Shown here piece by piece: positions 17,687 to 27,091 of a DNA stretch of 64,000 bases. Where the stretch lies: the NCBI GenBank assembly GCA_002713145.1, contig PAVS01000020.1, positions 1 to 64,000 on the forward strand. The letters are read 5' to 3'. Position numbers and translations under genes: made by a program. The notes under the pieces were generated by a model. The model did no database searches, had not been told where the DNA came from, and saw only the letters and a list, made by a program, of their open reading frames with translations. Position 1 is the first letter of the stretch. Each line of letters starts with the position of its first letter. The stretch is from Halobacteriovoraceae bacterium (GTDB lineage Bacteria; Bdellovibrionota; Bacteriovoracia; Bacteriovoracales; Bacteriovoracaceae).

Positions 17687-20337
17687 TATTCAACGAGCTC
17701 TGCTTGAGGGGGTTTTGTTACTGAAGCCCTTCTTTTAATATCTAATTTATTTTTTCTTGCTTTAATTACTTTGTAGTATTCCTCTAAAATTTTAATATCT
17801 TGATTTATTTCATGAATCTGTGGTCTAACGTCCGAAAGTTGTAACGATTTGTCATGACCTATCATGTACTTTGAAGTTTTACTCATTTCAAAATATATTG
17901 TCCTGTAGTCTTCATCTTCAATCTGTACTCCACTCAATTGCTGTGTATGAACTGCTTGACCAAATCTAGAAATGACTCCATTAAACAGGATTTCTTCAAT
18001 TATTCTCTCCCATACCTCTCTCAGTCGACCATATATAATTGCTGCTCGATGATTATAGTCTTCCCCAGATATTTTATCATTTTCAAGCTTCCTAACCATA
18101 TCTTTTAACACCACAACTCTATTAGCAACTTTTTGAGCATGCCAAGGTTCCTTGTCCAATACGACCCCTGATATGGCTCCATCTTTCCTAATGTTTTGGA
18201 CGTGAACTGGTATGCTAAGTCTTGCTGCTTCATTTGATAAGTCAAATAAAAATGATATATCATGGGTGAAGATTACCACCTGACGCTTTTTGGCTTCCTC
18301 TACTAATCTCGTAGCGATCTTATGCTTGAATTTATGATCTAGTGATGTAACCGGATCGTCCAGAATTATACCATTTTCGTGTTTAGCTGTATCTAATTCT
18401 GCTAAAAATCCTGCAAGGGAAACTATCTTTTGTTCACCTTCACTCAAAACACTGTCTAGTCTAAATTTTTTGGGCAAACTTGTCCCATCAAGAAATAGTT
18501 GAAAATTTGGTTCTCCACCTTTTGTTGAGGACTGAACATCTATAGGCAATCTACTCCCTCCGAGCCTTTTTAGTTCACTTTCAACTGAGTTTATAAATGA
18601 CTTTTTAAGTGAATTAGTGATAATAGCAGAACCTTTGCGAGATATTGCTCCTGTTTCAAATTCTTTTAGAATTTTTTCGTAATTCTTTATTTCTTGAAGG
18701 TATTTGATGTATTTTCCAATTTCGCTAATTTTACTACTAGCAATTTTCAATGAATTCAATTCCTCTTTGTATTTCTTCTTCTTAATTAGCTCTTCTGGAT
18801 TTATACTACCTTTAATTTTTATAATATTTTCTTGAATCAGTTTTTCAGCATCTTCAAAGATCTTGGTTGAGTCGAAATCTTCAATTGTGGTTTGATCTGA
18901 AAGGCTAGTCATGTTTAAATGGCCAATAAACTTCAGTCTGTATTTTTCATACTTTTTTATACGGGAATTCAACTTCCCTCTATCTTCTTTTGATATAAAA
19001 GGCTCTAGATTTTCAATTACATCTAATAGGTGCTTTATCTCAATTTCTTTTTCATTGAGTAACTTGATTGCTTTTTCCTTCCAGTCTTTGAGCTGTTCAA
19101 AAGCTTTGTTTATTCTACCTTCGACAAATTTTTGAAAAGTTAATAATCTTTCTTTTGCATCACTCGAGAGTTTTTGTTGACATAATGGGCACTCTTCACC
19201 AGATTCAGGAAATGTGTAGGCTGGATCAACTATTGCTTCAGCGAAATCTTTTGCGGCAATATACATGACTTTCCATAAGTCACCACCTGTTCCTTCAATA
19301 TGCACCCCTTCTGACATTTCCTTGGTTAAGTCGTCTAATGCTTTTTTTGCACAATTGAACTCGTCTATTTTCGTTCGTAGATTTTGTAATTTTGAATTAG
19401 TAAAAAGCTTCTCTATACTCAAAAAAGAATCTCTAAATGTATCTATCTCTTTCTTTTTAGTTTTAATGTTTTTAATTTTGTGTTCGATTTCAGTTTCATT
19501 CGCAGCTAAGATATCCTTCGAAACTTCAGTAAGCTCAGTATCCTTTTCCTTATTCCAACTAAGCATTTCTTTAAGATCTGTGATATTAGATTGTGAGTTT
19601 ATTTGCGTTAATATTTTATGGATTTTTGTGTTTTCGTTGATACCATCTAAAACTAATTCCACCTCTGCAGGTTTATAGGAAGTAACAATACCCTTTATAT
19701 TATTAATGGCTTCAATAAGCTTTTTAAAAATATCCGTTCCTCCAGGCAAATAGATCAATTCATTTTTATCATTAACCTGTACTTTTCCACACTTAGAGTC
19801 ATATACAACTATTTGACTAAGTTCACTGACAGGCTCACAACCATCTTCCCATATAAATTCTTTTTTCTGACCATTAACCGAATATGCTATCAAAGCATTT
19901 GCAGCTTCCGATGGATCATCTTTAAATACATCCGGTAATATTTCGTCGACTTCCCTTGCTTTACAACTTTTCTTTAGGATTCTAGTAAATCCCGATTTAC
20001 CAACCCCGTTTTCACCATATACAATAGTTAATCCATTTCTGGCAAAAAGCAATTTAGACTGAGCAGATATCGCATTCACATTCTGAGGAGACTTAAGGCT
20101 GTGAAGCTCAATGTTTGAATTTTCGAGATTACCCATCGTAGGAATTTTATTTTTATCTATTTTTGTAGGTTTTATATCTAGATTTTCTATATATTTGTGC
20201 TTGTACAGAACCATGTTTGCAATTTGTTTTATATCTACTTCTGTATATATTCCTTGAGTTAAAATTCTTTTGATCAAATCTTGTTTCCAATCTTCTTGTT
20301 TCTCTGCCCACAGAACTATCTCGTTTAAAATCGTCAA
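17686..20337 (-). CDS. RloC/PrrC-like (AAA_13-type) ABC ATPase with Zn-hook-like CxxC
   Basis: GENGVGKSGFTRIL (Walker A), ECPLCQQKL inside coiled coil, LSEGEQKIVSLAGFLAEL (signature), GIILDDPVTSLD (Walker B); stop overlaps next start as TAATG. Confidence 0.8.
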   Translation of the reverse strand: MTILNEIVLWAEKQEDWKQDLIKRILTQGIYTEVDIKQIANMVLYKHKYIENLDIKPTKIDKNKIPTMGNLENSNIELHSLKSPQNVNAISAQSKLLFARNGLTIVYGENGVGKSGFTRILKKSCKAREVDEILPDVFKDDPSEAANALIAYSVNGQKKEFIWEDGCEPVSELSQIVVYDSKCGKVQVNDKNELIYLPGGTDIFKKLIEAINNIKGIVTSYKPAEVELVLDGINENTKIHKILTQINSQSNITDLKEMLSWNKEKDTELTEVSKDILAANETEIEHKIKNIKTKKKEIDTFRDSFLSIEKLFTNSKLQNLRTKIDEFNCAKKALDDLTKEMSEGVHIEGTGGDLWKVMYIAAKDFAEAIVDPAYTFPESGEECPLCQQKLSSDAKERLLTFQKFVEGRINKAFEQLKDWKEKAIKLLNEKEIEIKHLLDVIENLEPFISKEDRGKLNSRIKKYEKYRLKFIGHLNMTSLSDQTTIEDFDSTKIFEDAEKLIQENIIKIKGSINPEELIKKKKYKEELNSLKIASSKISEIGKYIKYLQEIKNYEKILKEFETGAISRKGSAIITNSLKKSFINSVESELKRLGGSRLPIDVQSSTKGGEPNFQLFLDGTSLPKKFRLDSVLSEGEQKIVSLAGFLAELDTAKHENGIILDDPVTSLDHKFKHKIATRLVEEAKKRQVVIFTHDISFLFDLSNEAARLSIPVHVQNIRKDGAISGVVLDKEPWHAQKVANRVVVLKDMVRKLENDKISGEDYNHRAAIIYGRLREVWERIIEEILFNGVISRFGQAVHTQQLSGVQIEDEDYRTIYFEMSKTSKYMIGHDKSLQLSDVRPQIHEINQDIKILEEYYKVIKARKNKLDIKRRASVTKPPQAELVE

Positions 20338-20629
20338 AATACCGCCCTTCTATAAAGTTGAAACTTCACAATACCAAAAAAGTTATGACCCGCTTTTTGA
20401 AAAATTAAATACTAAGTGTTTACAAGAATATTTAAAAGCCAGCCTAAAAACAACCCGGATATATATGCTTTACGGAATATTCAACTCTTAACTAAAATGC
20501 GATTAGTTGAATGTAGTCTTAAGTTTCCTGAAGTATAAGGGTTTTACTAAAGTTTACTTGTAGGATAACTATTTTACGAAAACAGTTAAAAGATTTCTAA
20601 TTTTCTGCTCAAAAATTTTACTCCATTTT

Positions 20630-21727
20630 TCACTTATGAATAAAATCCAATCCTTCTGTAGCACCATTCTCCTCAACTCCTGTTAACCTCATGTAATAAG
20701 CCATAGTTTTTAAATCCTTCCAACCACAGATTTTCATTACCTTAATAGGTTCTACACCTGTGCTAATCAGTTGCGTGGCAAAACAAGCTCTTAAAGTATG
20801 AAATTGAATCTCAGGTATCCCAATAGTGCGGCAATGCAATTTTAAAATTTTAGCTTGATTGCCTTTTCTCCATTCAACTAATCGTGGTAAAACAAAACCA
20901 CCTCTAGACCTGTCTAGACTTAATAATATTTTCTTAAGGCTTGAAGAAATAGGAACGTTTCTCCAATAACCAGCCTTTGTACTCTTAAATTCACCGGTTC
21001 TTCGATTGAAAGATCTTTGAACTGTTATTTGCATAGTTGATAGGTCGACATCACTCCATTTTAGAGCATAAAGCTCACCGTTTCTCATTCCTGTTAGTAG
21101 TGCTACTGCCCAAATAGAAAACCATTCATGGTTGGATTCATCCGCTTTATTTAATAAATGAATGATTTCGTTTTTTTTAAGGATTTCAGGCTTTTTGTCA
21201 TATTTTAATATAATTTTCAAGCCAAAGACAGGGCTGTTGTGAACTCCTCTTACAAGTCTTTCTTCGATTGCCCAATTGAATATCATATTGATAGTGTTCT
21301 TAAGCCTTTTTTGAAATGACTTACTTTTACCTTTGCTAATTACTGCATCTAAAACTTCACGACCATCACCTCTAGTAATCTCAGCAGCAGGTCTATCGAG
21401 CCAATCTACTGTCCAGTTATACATCATGCCTACATAATCCTTAATCGTGGCAGGATTATAAGGTCGCTCCAAAAAATTTGACTCTCTTGCAAAACTTTCC
21501 CATTTCAAAACAATCATTCGCCAAGTGAGTCCGTGACCTTCTCTTACGGCAACTTTTGAGGTAAGCCTTTTAATAAGTAGTCTTTCTTGCCTCATTGCTT
21601 CAGACCTTGATTTTAATCCCTTAACTCTTTTCTGAAAACGAATATGAGGCATGGTTTTACTTCTAATATTCACATATACAGCAAAGTTTTTTATTCCCTG
21701 ATTATTCAGATACTCTGTGATTGCCAT
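20630..21727 (-). CDS. Tyrosine recombinase / integrase
   Basis: ALLTGMRNGELYALKWSDVDL ... FHTLRACFATQLISTGVEPIKVMKICGWKDLKTMAYYMRL. Confidence 0.92.
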   Translation of the reverse strand: MAITEYLNNQGIKNFAVYVNIRSKTMPHIRFQKRVKGLKSRSEAMRQERLLIKRLTSKVAVREGHGLTWRMIVLKWESFARESNFLERPYNPATIKDYVGMMYNWTVDWLDRPAAEITRGDGREVLDAVISKGKSKSFQKRLKNTINMIFNWAIEERLVRGVHNSPVFGLKIILKYDKKPEILKKNEIIHLLNKADESNHEWFSIWAVALLTGMRNGELYALKWSDVDLSTMQITVQRSFNRRTGEFKSTKAGYWRNVPISSSLKKILLSLDRSRGGFVLPRLVEWRKGNQAKILKLHCRTIGIPEIQFHTLRACFATQLISTGVEPIKVMKICGWKDLKTMAYYMRLTGVEENGATEGLDFIHK

Positions 21728-21738
21728 GCCTCTATCCT

Positions 21739-21909
21739 TTAACCAATACCTGTTTCTATAAAGTGATCAAGTTCGGATTTCTTAAAATATAGTCTTCCGT
21801 GCCACTTTCTTTTTTCAATGAATCCCCTACTCACCATCAGCCATAAAGCATTTTTGGTGCGACCAATGTATTTAACTGCCTCTTCAGTTGTTAACCATTT
21901 TTTTTCCAT
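21739..21909 (-). CDS. AlpA/excisionase-like HTH protein (not in ORF track)
   Basis: Hand-translated: MEKKWLTTEEAVKYIGRTKNALWLMVSRGFIEKRKWHGRLYFKKSELDHFIETGIG. Confidence 0.75.
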   Translation of the reverse strand: MEKKWLTTEEAVKYIGRTKNALWLMVSRGFIEKRKWHGRLYFKKSELDHFIETGIG

Positions 21910-21918
21910 TCATCCCCC

Positions 21919-22227
21919 TTAGAGATTCGAGAATCCAATTAGACTAGCATTCACCTCTTCATACCTTTTCATTTCGCCTTCAGTCGTTCTAAATTCTTTT
22001 AATAACTTACGGCCCTGAACAAAAACATCACTACCTTTTCTTAGATATTGATTGGCAAGCTCTGCCTGTTTTCCCCACACTACAACTTTATTCCAATGGG
22101 TCTTTTGCTGTTCTTCATCATTAACTGCTACAGATAAATAACATACAGGCTTTTGATTTCTGGTGTATCTGAGTTCTGGTTCTTTACCTAGTCTTCCAAT
22201 AAATAATTGTCTGTTCTCATTGTTCAT
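21919..22227 (-). CDS. ssb: Single-stranded DNA-binding protein
   Basis: MNNENRQLFIGRLGKEPELRYTRNQKPVCYLSVAVNDEEQQKTHWNKVVVWGKQAELANQYLRKGSDVFVQGRK; start trimmed from 22257. Confidence 0.92.
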   Translation of the reverse strand: MNNENRQLFIGRLGKEPELRYTRNQKPVCYLSVAVNDEEQQKTHWNKVVVWGKQAELANQYLRKGSDVFVQGRKLLKEFRTTEGEMKRYEEVNASLIGFSNL

Positions 22228-22243
22228 AATAGTTCTCCTAGTG

Positions 22244-22618
22244 TTAATTAATTCCAAGCTTCTTTACTAAAAATTCACCCAAGGTTAGCGACTGGCCAGT
22301 CTTCTTGTTGTGATCTAAAAGAGCAATCTCTACCTTTTCCATCTCACTGAGGCTTTGCTCTTTTATTTTGTCGATGTCTTTAGCTGTGAGCTTGCTAACA
22401 GCATAAAGACAAAGGTCTTTGAAAAGGATTGGCTTGCCATAATTCTTTTCATTGCATTTAAGTAGAAAATCAAAAATCAAACTTAGACTCTCTTGTTTAT
22501 TACTTAAATCTACAAAAAACTTTGTTTGCTCTTTATTGATTTGAACTTCCTTTATTTGATTTTTTGGTTTTCTTCCTCTTCTTTTTACTTCTTCTTTATC
22601 TATATTTTCCATACTCAC
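22244..22618 (-). CDS. Hypothetical protein (possible mobilisation accessory)
   Basis: 124-aa ORF between ssb and the inverted-repeat region. Confidence 0.5.
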   Translation of the reverse strand: MSMENIDKEEVKRRGRKPKNQIKEVQINKEQTKFFVDLSNKQESLSLIFDFLLKCNEKNYGKPILFKDLCLYAVSKLTAKDIDKIKEQSLSEMEKVEIALLDHNKKTGQSLTLGEFLVKKLGIN

Positions 22619-22629
22619 TCCTTTTTTAA

Positions 22630-22761
22630 CTTGCTCGCATTACGACTGATAATTATTACTCGCGCGTAGAAACTGACTCCATCCATCGATCAACGTGAGA
22701 GGGAGGGAGTCAGTTTCTCCGCGCGGGATTCATTAATAATTTCAACGAATTAGCGAGCAAG
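22630..22761. repeat. Nested inverted repeats; candidate oriT or replication origin
   Basis: CGCGCGtAGAAACTGACTCC (22661-22680) - 25 nt - GGAGTCAGTTTCTcCGCGCG (22706-22725); outer arms CTTGCTCGC (22630-22638) / GCGAGCAAG (22753-22761). Confidence 0.7.
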
Positions 22762-23527
22762 AATTTTTATCACTGTTGTGCTCTTTCACCCCATTTTCAC
22801 CCATCAAAAACTTTGAAATCAAAACCTTTTGCCCATGACAAATACCTTCCAAATTATCCAGTTCTGTGACTTCGGCAGTCATGGCCTTATCAGTTACAAA
22901 CAAAAACTTATCTATATTCTTCTCACCAACAGCTTCGCTAATAACTTCAATATAAGTTTTCATGACAGATTCTTTTGAAAAAAAGTAAACAATATAGTTA
23001 TACCTGCTGTTGATAATGTATTGCTTTGCCTTTTCTTTAATTCTTTGTTTGTGCTTCTGAGTTAACTCAAGCTCAAAGGCAATTTGAACCTTCTTCCCTT
23101 CTCTTCTAGTTTCTAATAAGGCATCTGGAATAACCTTATAAACAGCTCGAAAATCTCTTTTGTTTTGAAGTTCATGCTCTAAGGTAATCTGATCAATCCA
23201 GCCAAGTTTTATGAAGTTTCTGGCAATCTCAGTTACTTTTATGTCATGAATAAGAGATTCCTTAGAAATGGCTGTAGGATTTTTTTCTTTTGCGAGTTGG
23301 CTTTCTCCGAAATGGCTAAAATAGATATATTTTTTGCCATTAAATCTGTGTTTATAACCTTCAAGTACATTTGCTTTTTCCATTTTCCTGATGACTCTAG
23401 CAAAGTGAGAATAATTCGGATCAGCGTCACATTCACTTCTTAAGCTTTCTAGATCCATAACACGCCATTTTAATAGCGGTGTTAAATAGTTTACATAAAT
23501 ACTGTTCAAATGATTTAAATCCTTCAA
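22742..23527 (-). CDS. Replication-relaxation-family-like protein
   Basis: N-terminal winged-helix-like region, then VIPDALLETRREGKKVQIAFELELTQKHKQRIKEKAKQY; next to the coupling protein. Confidence 0.65.
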   Translation of the reverse strand: MKDLNHLNSIYVNYLTPLLKWRVMDLESLRSECDADPNYSHFARVIRKMEKANVLEGYKHRFNGKKYIYFSHFGESQLAKEKNPTAISKESLIHDIKVTEIARNFIKLGWIDQITLEHELQNKRDFRAVYKVIPDALLETRREGKKVQIAFELELTQKHKQRIKEKAKQYIINSRYNYIVYFFSKESVMKTYIEVISEAVGEKNIDKFLFVTDKAMTAEVTELDNLEGICHGQKVLISKFLMGENGVKEHNSDKNSCSLIR

Positions 23528-23535
23528 GTTACCCC

Positions 23536-24999
23536 CTAATAGTTTTTAGATGTAAGACGATTCAATTTCGCCATGTCTTCTAACTTTCTATTTCTTATAT
23601 TAATTAAATTGATTCTTGTTGGGCCTTGCCTTAAGAGAATGCATTGACCAATATTTAAATTCTTGATGATGTCAGGATGCACAAGAAGTTCATTAACCTC
23701 TCTTATACTTCCTTTGGTTTGCTGCTGGCCATCTTCCATCATGAAGGTCTCTTTCTTAGAAGTAATTGTTCCAATGGCATCAGCAAATAACGATGCCGAA
23801 TTATCTAATCTTTGCTTTAAGACAAACAAATTACCTGCATTCTCTATTACTTGTTTGGTTAGATCTGGATTGATTCGATCAATATCTGATGCAGTTTGAA
23901 CAGCAAGTGTTAGCTCAATCCCTGCACCTCTGCATTTATTTTGTAATTCTATAAAGTCAGGTGTAACTAAAGAGCCAAACTCATCGAAATAAACACTTAT
24001 AGGATTTTTAAGTCCTCCTTGAGGGTCATCTTTAGCACTTAAGGTTTTATAAGAATTATATAAGAGTTCTCCTAAAAATAATTTTCCAATGGCCATAGCT
24101 GTTTCTCCATAGCCTTGAGTTGAAAGTCCGATATAAAGGCAGGCTCTCTCTTCCCTTATCTTAGATAGGGTCAATCCATCATGTTCTGAATTAAGAATCT
24201 TTCCAAAATCTGACTCAAGTATCGCCTCTATCTTAGCTATTAATCCTATATTTTCTTTTGATTCCAGCTTTAAAAGCTCTTCAAAGATGGCTTGAAGCGT
24301 GAAAGCTTGTCCTTCTAAATCTAAAACCTTCAATGCTTGAGTTAAGCTTCTTCTAGAGGAATCTCGATAAAAAGGTTCGCTCCAATCAAAAGATCTCATT
24401 ATTCTGTCCACTACTTGGTTAACAGTTCCCTCTAATACTGGATTTAGTGAAATTGAATTACTGTAGTGTTCCGAAAAGATATAACAAGCTCTATCATGTT
24501 TTTCACATATCTCTTTAAACGTTGTTAAGGCTTCCATATCACCTTTAGGATCAAAGAAAACAATAGGTTTATTATTTCTTAGAGTGTGTTCTTGCAGGAT
24601 ACTCATTAGGTTTGTTTTCCCAAATCCTGAAGCTCCCACTATAAAGCTATGACGTCTAAAATCTATATCCTTCATAAGAAAGTCTTTTTTGTTTTTTGCG
24701 TCAACCCCAAGTGCTTCTATTTGAGAAGTTTGTTTTGATGTTCGTAATGAGTTTCTTTCAATCTTCGATAAATCTGGTTTCTTCTTTAAAAGCTTTCTGA
24801 ATAGCCATTTAGCAATTAAGTTAAGAACTTCCCCAATAATCATACATATTTCGTGGAAAACCTCATAAACTGGTGTGAAAAGATCAATTGGCTGTGAGGT
24901 TTTCTTATTGCTCATAAACGTGCTCCCATGCTTTAAAAGGACTGATTTGAATGGTTCTATTGCCCAGATCAAGTGTTCTGGCTTCAGATTTATATTCAA
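23536..24999 (-). CDS. virD4: VirD4/TraG-type coupling protein
   Basis: RRHSFIVGASGFGKTNLMSILQEHTLRNNKPIVFFDPKGDMEAL; ISVYFDEFGSLVTPDFIELQNKCRGAGIELTLAVQTASD. Confidence 0.9.
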   Translation of the reverse strand: MNINLKPEHLIWAIEPFKSVLLKHGSTFMSNKKTSQPIDLFTPVYEVFHEICMIIGEVLNLIAKWLFRKLLKKKPDLSKIERNSLRTSKQTSQIEALGVDAKNKKDFLMKDIDFRRHSFIVGASGFGKTNLMSILQEHTLRNNKPIVFFDPKGDMEALTTFKEICEKHDRACYIFSEHYSNSISLNPVLEGTVNQVVDRIMRSFDWSEPFYRDSSRRSLTQALKVLDLEGQAFTLQAIFEELLKLESKENIGLIAKIEAILESDFGKILNSEHDGLTLSKIREERACLYIGLSTQGYGETAMAIGKLFLGELLYNSYKTLSAKDDPQGGLKNPISVYFDEFGSLVTPDFIELQNKCRGAGIELTLAVQTASDIDRINPDLTKQVIENAGNLFVLKQRLDNSASLFADAIGTITSKKETFMMEDGQQQTKGSIREVNELLVHPDIIKNLNIGQCILLRQGPTRINLINIRNRKLEDMAKLNRLTSKNY

Positions 25000-25411
25000 T
25001 AATAAATTGTTTTTTTACCTTTCCTTCAAGTTCAGGAGGTAGCTTTTCTAATGGAACCTCATACTTTTTAACAGGTTTAAAATTAACCTCAGGCTTGATG
25101 TTTTTAAGCTCATCACTAAAGTCAAAGAGCGGCACATTTTCTTGTTTAATTTCATGATCATCAAGCAACAGGGAATGCTTTTCTTTTTTAGGCTTCTTGT
25201 CGTGCATTAAATATGCAATGCCTGCACCTGCAACCGCACCAATGACGCCACCTAAATAAGCATTTTTGTTGGTAGATTCCTCGTTGGGTGAAAATACTGC
25301 ACCACCAGTGCCACCAACGAGCCCCCCAACCATAGCTCCACTTACTATCGATTTTTTAAGAGTAGAGCACGAAGAAAGCATTAAAACTAAAGGAAGTATA
25401 AAAGTTTTCAT
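24905..25411 (-). CDS. Lipoprotein with glycine-zipper, T4SS-associated
   Basis: LMLSSCSTLKK lipobox; GAMVGGLVGGTGGAVF...GGVIGAVAGAGIAYL. Confidence 0.7.
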   Translation of the reverse strand: MKTFILPLVLMLSSCSTLKKSIVSGAMVGGLVGGTGGAVFSPNEESTNKNAYLGGVIGAVAGAGIAYLMHDKKPKKEKHSLLLDDHEIKQENVPLFDFSDELKNIKPEVNFKPVKKYEVPLEKLPPELEGKVKKQFIIEYKSEARTLDLGNRTIQISPFKAWEHVYEQ

Positions 25412-26154
25412 TTCAGTGCCTCCATAAAATAAATAATGACATCGGTACCCGCATCAACAGTAATTTTAGGAACGGAGCTTTTCCTTTCCTCCAATAAAAC
25501 ATCTGATGTTGTATCAGCAGAGCTTATGGCTCCTTGAAGAATTTGATTTCTCACGGAATTGTCTTGAACTGATCCAAACGGAGTAGAAATTCGATTCTGA
25601 GCGGCTGACAGCATCCCTTTTGAGAAATCTGATATCACAGCCCCAGCAATTAGAGCTTCTTTGTTTCCTTCATAAAGCCCTTCAAGACCACTTGATCCAT
25701 CAAGATTTAGTAATTGAGCAGAAATCACTAATTCTTTACTTTCCGTAATCATTTTGCTGCAAACGCAAAACACTCTTTTATCTCTAGTTGTAGCCTGACA
25801 AGAAAATTTTGTATTATATGGAAGTCCTTGATTAGGATAAGCTTTAACCAAGACTGGACTAGCTAAGTTTGTCGAAACGATAGTGTTTAAAAGTCTTCCT
25901 TTATAAGCCTTCCCTGTAAGTATTCTATCATTTGACTCCCATATTATTGGCTTAGCGGAACGGGCCCTCAGCAATTGATTTATCTTTTTGTTATTCTCAA
26001 TTAACTTTGAAATGACATCATCCTTTTCCCTACTGTTTGCTTTTTTTGAACTTTCTATCTTTTTAGGCTTACCAGATAGTCTTGTTATTCTTGGTTCTTT
26101 CGAAAAAAGGTTGAAGGGAATCACTACGACTAAAAAAATCGTTAAATACTTCAT
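25408..26154 (-). CDS. virB10: VirB10/TrbI-like T4SS protein
   Basis: ILTGKAYKGRLLNTIVSTNLASPVLVKAYPNQGLPYNTKFSCQATTRDKRVFC...; C-terminal VDAGTDVIIYFMEAL. Confidence 0.7.
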   Translation of the reverse strand: MKYLTIFLVVVIPFNLFSKEPRITRLSGKPKKIESSKKANSREKDDVISKLIENNKKINQLLRARSAKPIIWESNDRILTGKAYKGRLLNTIVSTNLASPVLVKAYPNQGLPYNTKFSCQATTRDKRVFCVCSKMITESKELVISAQLLNLDGSSGLEGLYEGNKEALIAGAVISDFSKGMLSAAQNRISTPFGSVQDNSVRNQILQGAISSADTTSDVLLEERKSSVPKITVDAGTDVIIYFMEALK

Positions 26155-26168
26155 AAATTTCCTTAATT

Positions 26169-26639
26169 TTAGTTTAAAACACGTTCGTTATTGATGAATA
26201 TTGGCACGCCCTTCGAAAAATACTCCTTCCGATTGATTTCTTTAGAGTTTACAAATAACGGTTCACTTTTTTTATTTATAATCAAAACTGAACTTTTACC
26301 TTCGAGGATTTCATAGTCAGTCGTATGAAGTTTTTTACTTAAGTTATGACTTTTAACTCCATCAAAGACTTCTATAAATTGGTGAGGCTTAGTTTCAGAA
26401 TATTTAAGATTGAAGTAATACTTATTCGATTTGGTTATAACTAACAAATTAGAATAATCAGATTTCATTAATGGTTTAATTGCAAGTGTCTTATTCTTAT
26501 TTGTGACTTTAAAATAAATTTCTTCCTTACTACCACCGTACATATAAGATATTATTTCCGAGTCAAAGCTTAACGTCGTCATTAAGTTCAAACTTAGCAG
26601 CAAAAAAGTAACTTGATTCGCTAGAATATAAAAACTCAT
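26169..26639 (-). CDS. VirB9/TraK-like T4SS protein (by position and character)
   Basis: Secreted beta-rich protein between VirB8-like and VirB10-like genes. Confidence 0.5.
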   Translation of the reverse strand: MSFYILANQVTFLLLSLNLMTTLSFDSEIISYMYGGSKEEIYFKVTNKNKTLAIKPLMKSDYSNLLVITKSNKYYFNLKYSETKPHQFIEVFDGVKSHNLSKKLHTTDYEILEGKSSVLIINKKSEPLFVNSKEINRKEYFSKGVPIFINNERVLN

Positions 26640-27091
26640 ATCACCTCCTCTTTAATTGGAAGTTCATCAAGTTGAATTAATTTATAGTGAAATGGAAAAC
26701 TCGAGTTTTCTGCTAGACCAATTTTAAAAGCTAAAAGTTTCGCTTCACTTTTGATAATTATCTTACATGCTCCATTCTCAAGCGATGAAATTCTCAATAT
26801 ATTATCTAGCTTTATGTAGAAGGGCTCTTTCTCTACAAGTTCGATAATATCTTTGGAGATTAGGCTGGAATTTGGAGTTCCGCTTGCCAGACTTTCAAAA
26901 GATGCCTTACAAACATCTTCAGCTAGAAGTCTCTCCTCAAATATCTTTCCATTATTATAAATGAAGTACGTTTTGCTCGTGATAACAGATAAACAAGTTA
27001 TACTACAAATGAAAAGACACAAGACTAGTGCTGTTTTGAATCTTCTATTTTCTTTTACAAAAATTGCTTCAAAATCTTTATAATCGACCAT
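26636..27091 (-). CDS. VirB8/TraE-like T4SS protein
   Basis: Single N-terminal TM plus periplasmic domain; syntenic position. Confidence 0.5.
   Translation of the reverse strand: MVDYKDFEAIFVKENRRFKTALVLCLFICSITCLSVITSKTYFIYNNGKIFEERLLAEDVCKASFESLASGTPNSSLISKDIIELVEKEPFYIKLDNILRISSLENGACKIIIKSEAKLLAFKIGLAENSSFPFHYKLIQLDELPIKEEVI

Noticed and set aside
19170-19200. CPLC motif in the ATPase as a heme or rubredoxin site
   Set aside because: Single CxxC without His, inside a coiled coil of an ABC ATPase; a Zn-hook is the better reading
18911-19678. Plus-strand ORFs 18911..19135 and 19265..19678
   Set aside because: Antisense to the coiled-coil part of the ATPase; the Phe/Ser/Leu-rich content is typical of reverse-complemented Lys/Glu-rich helices
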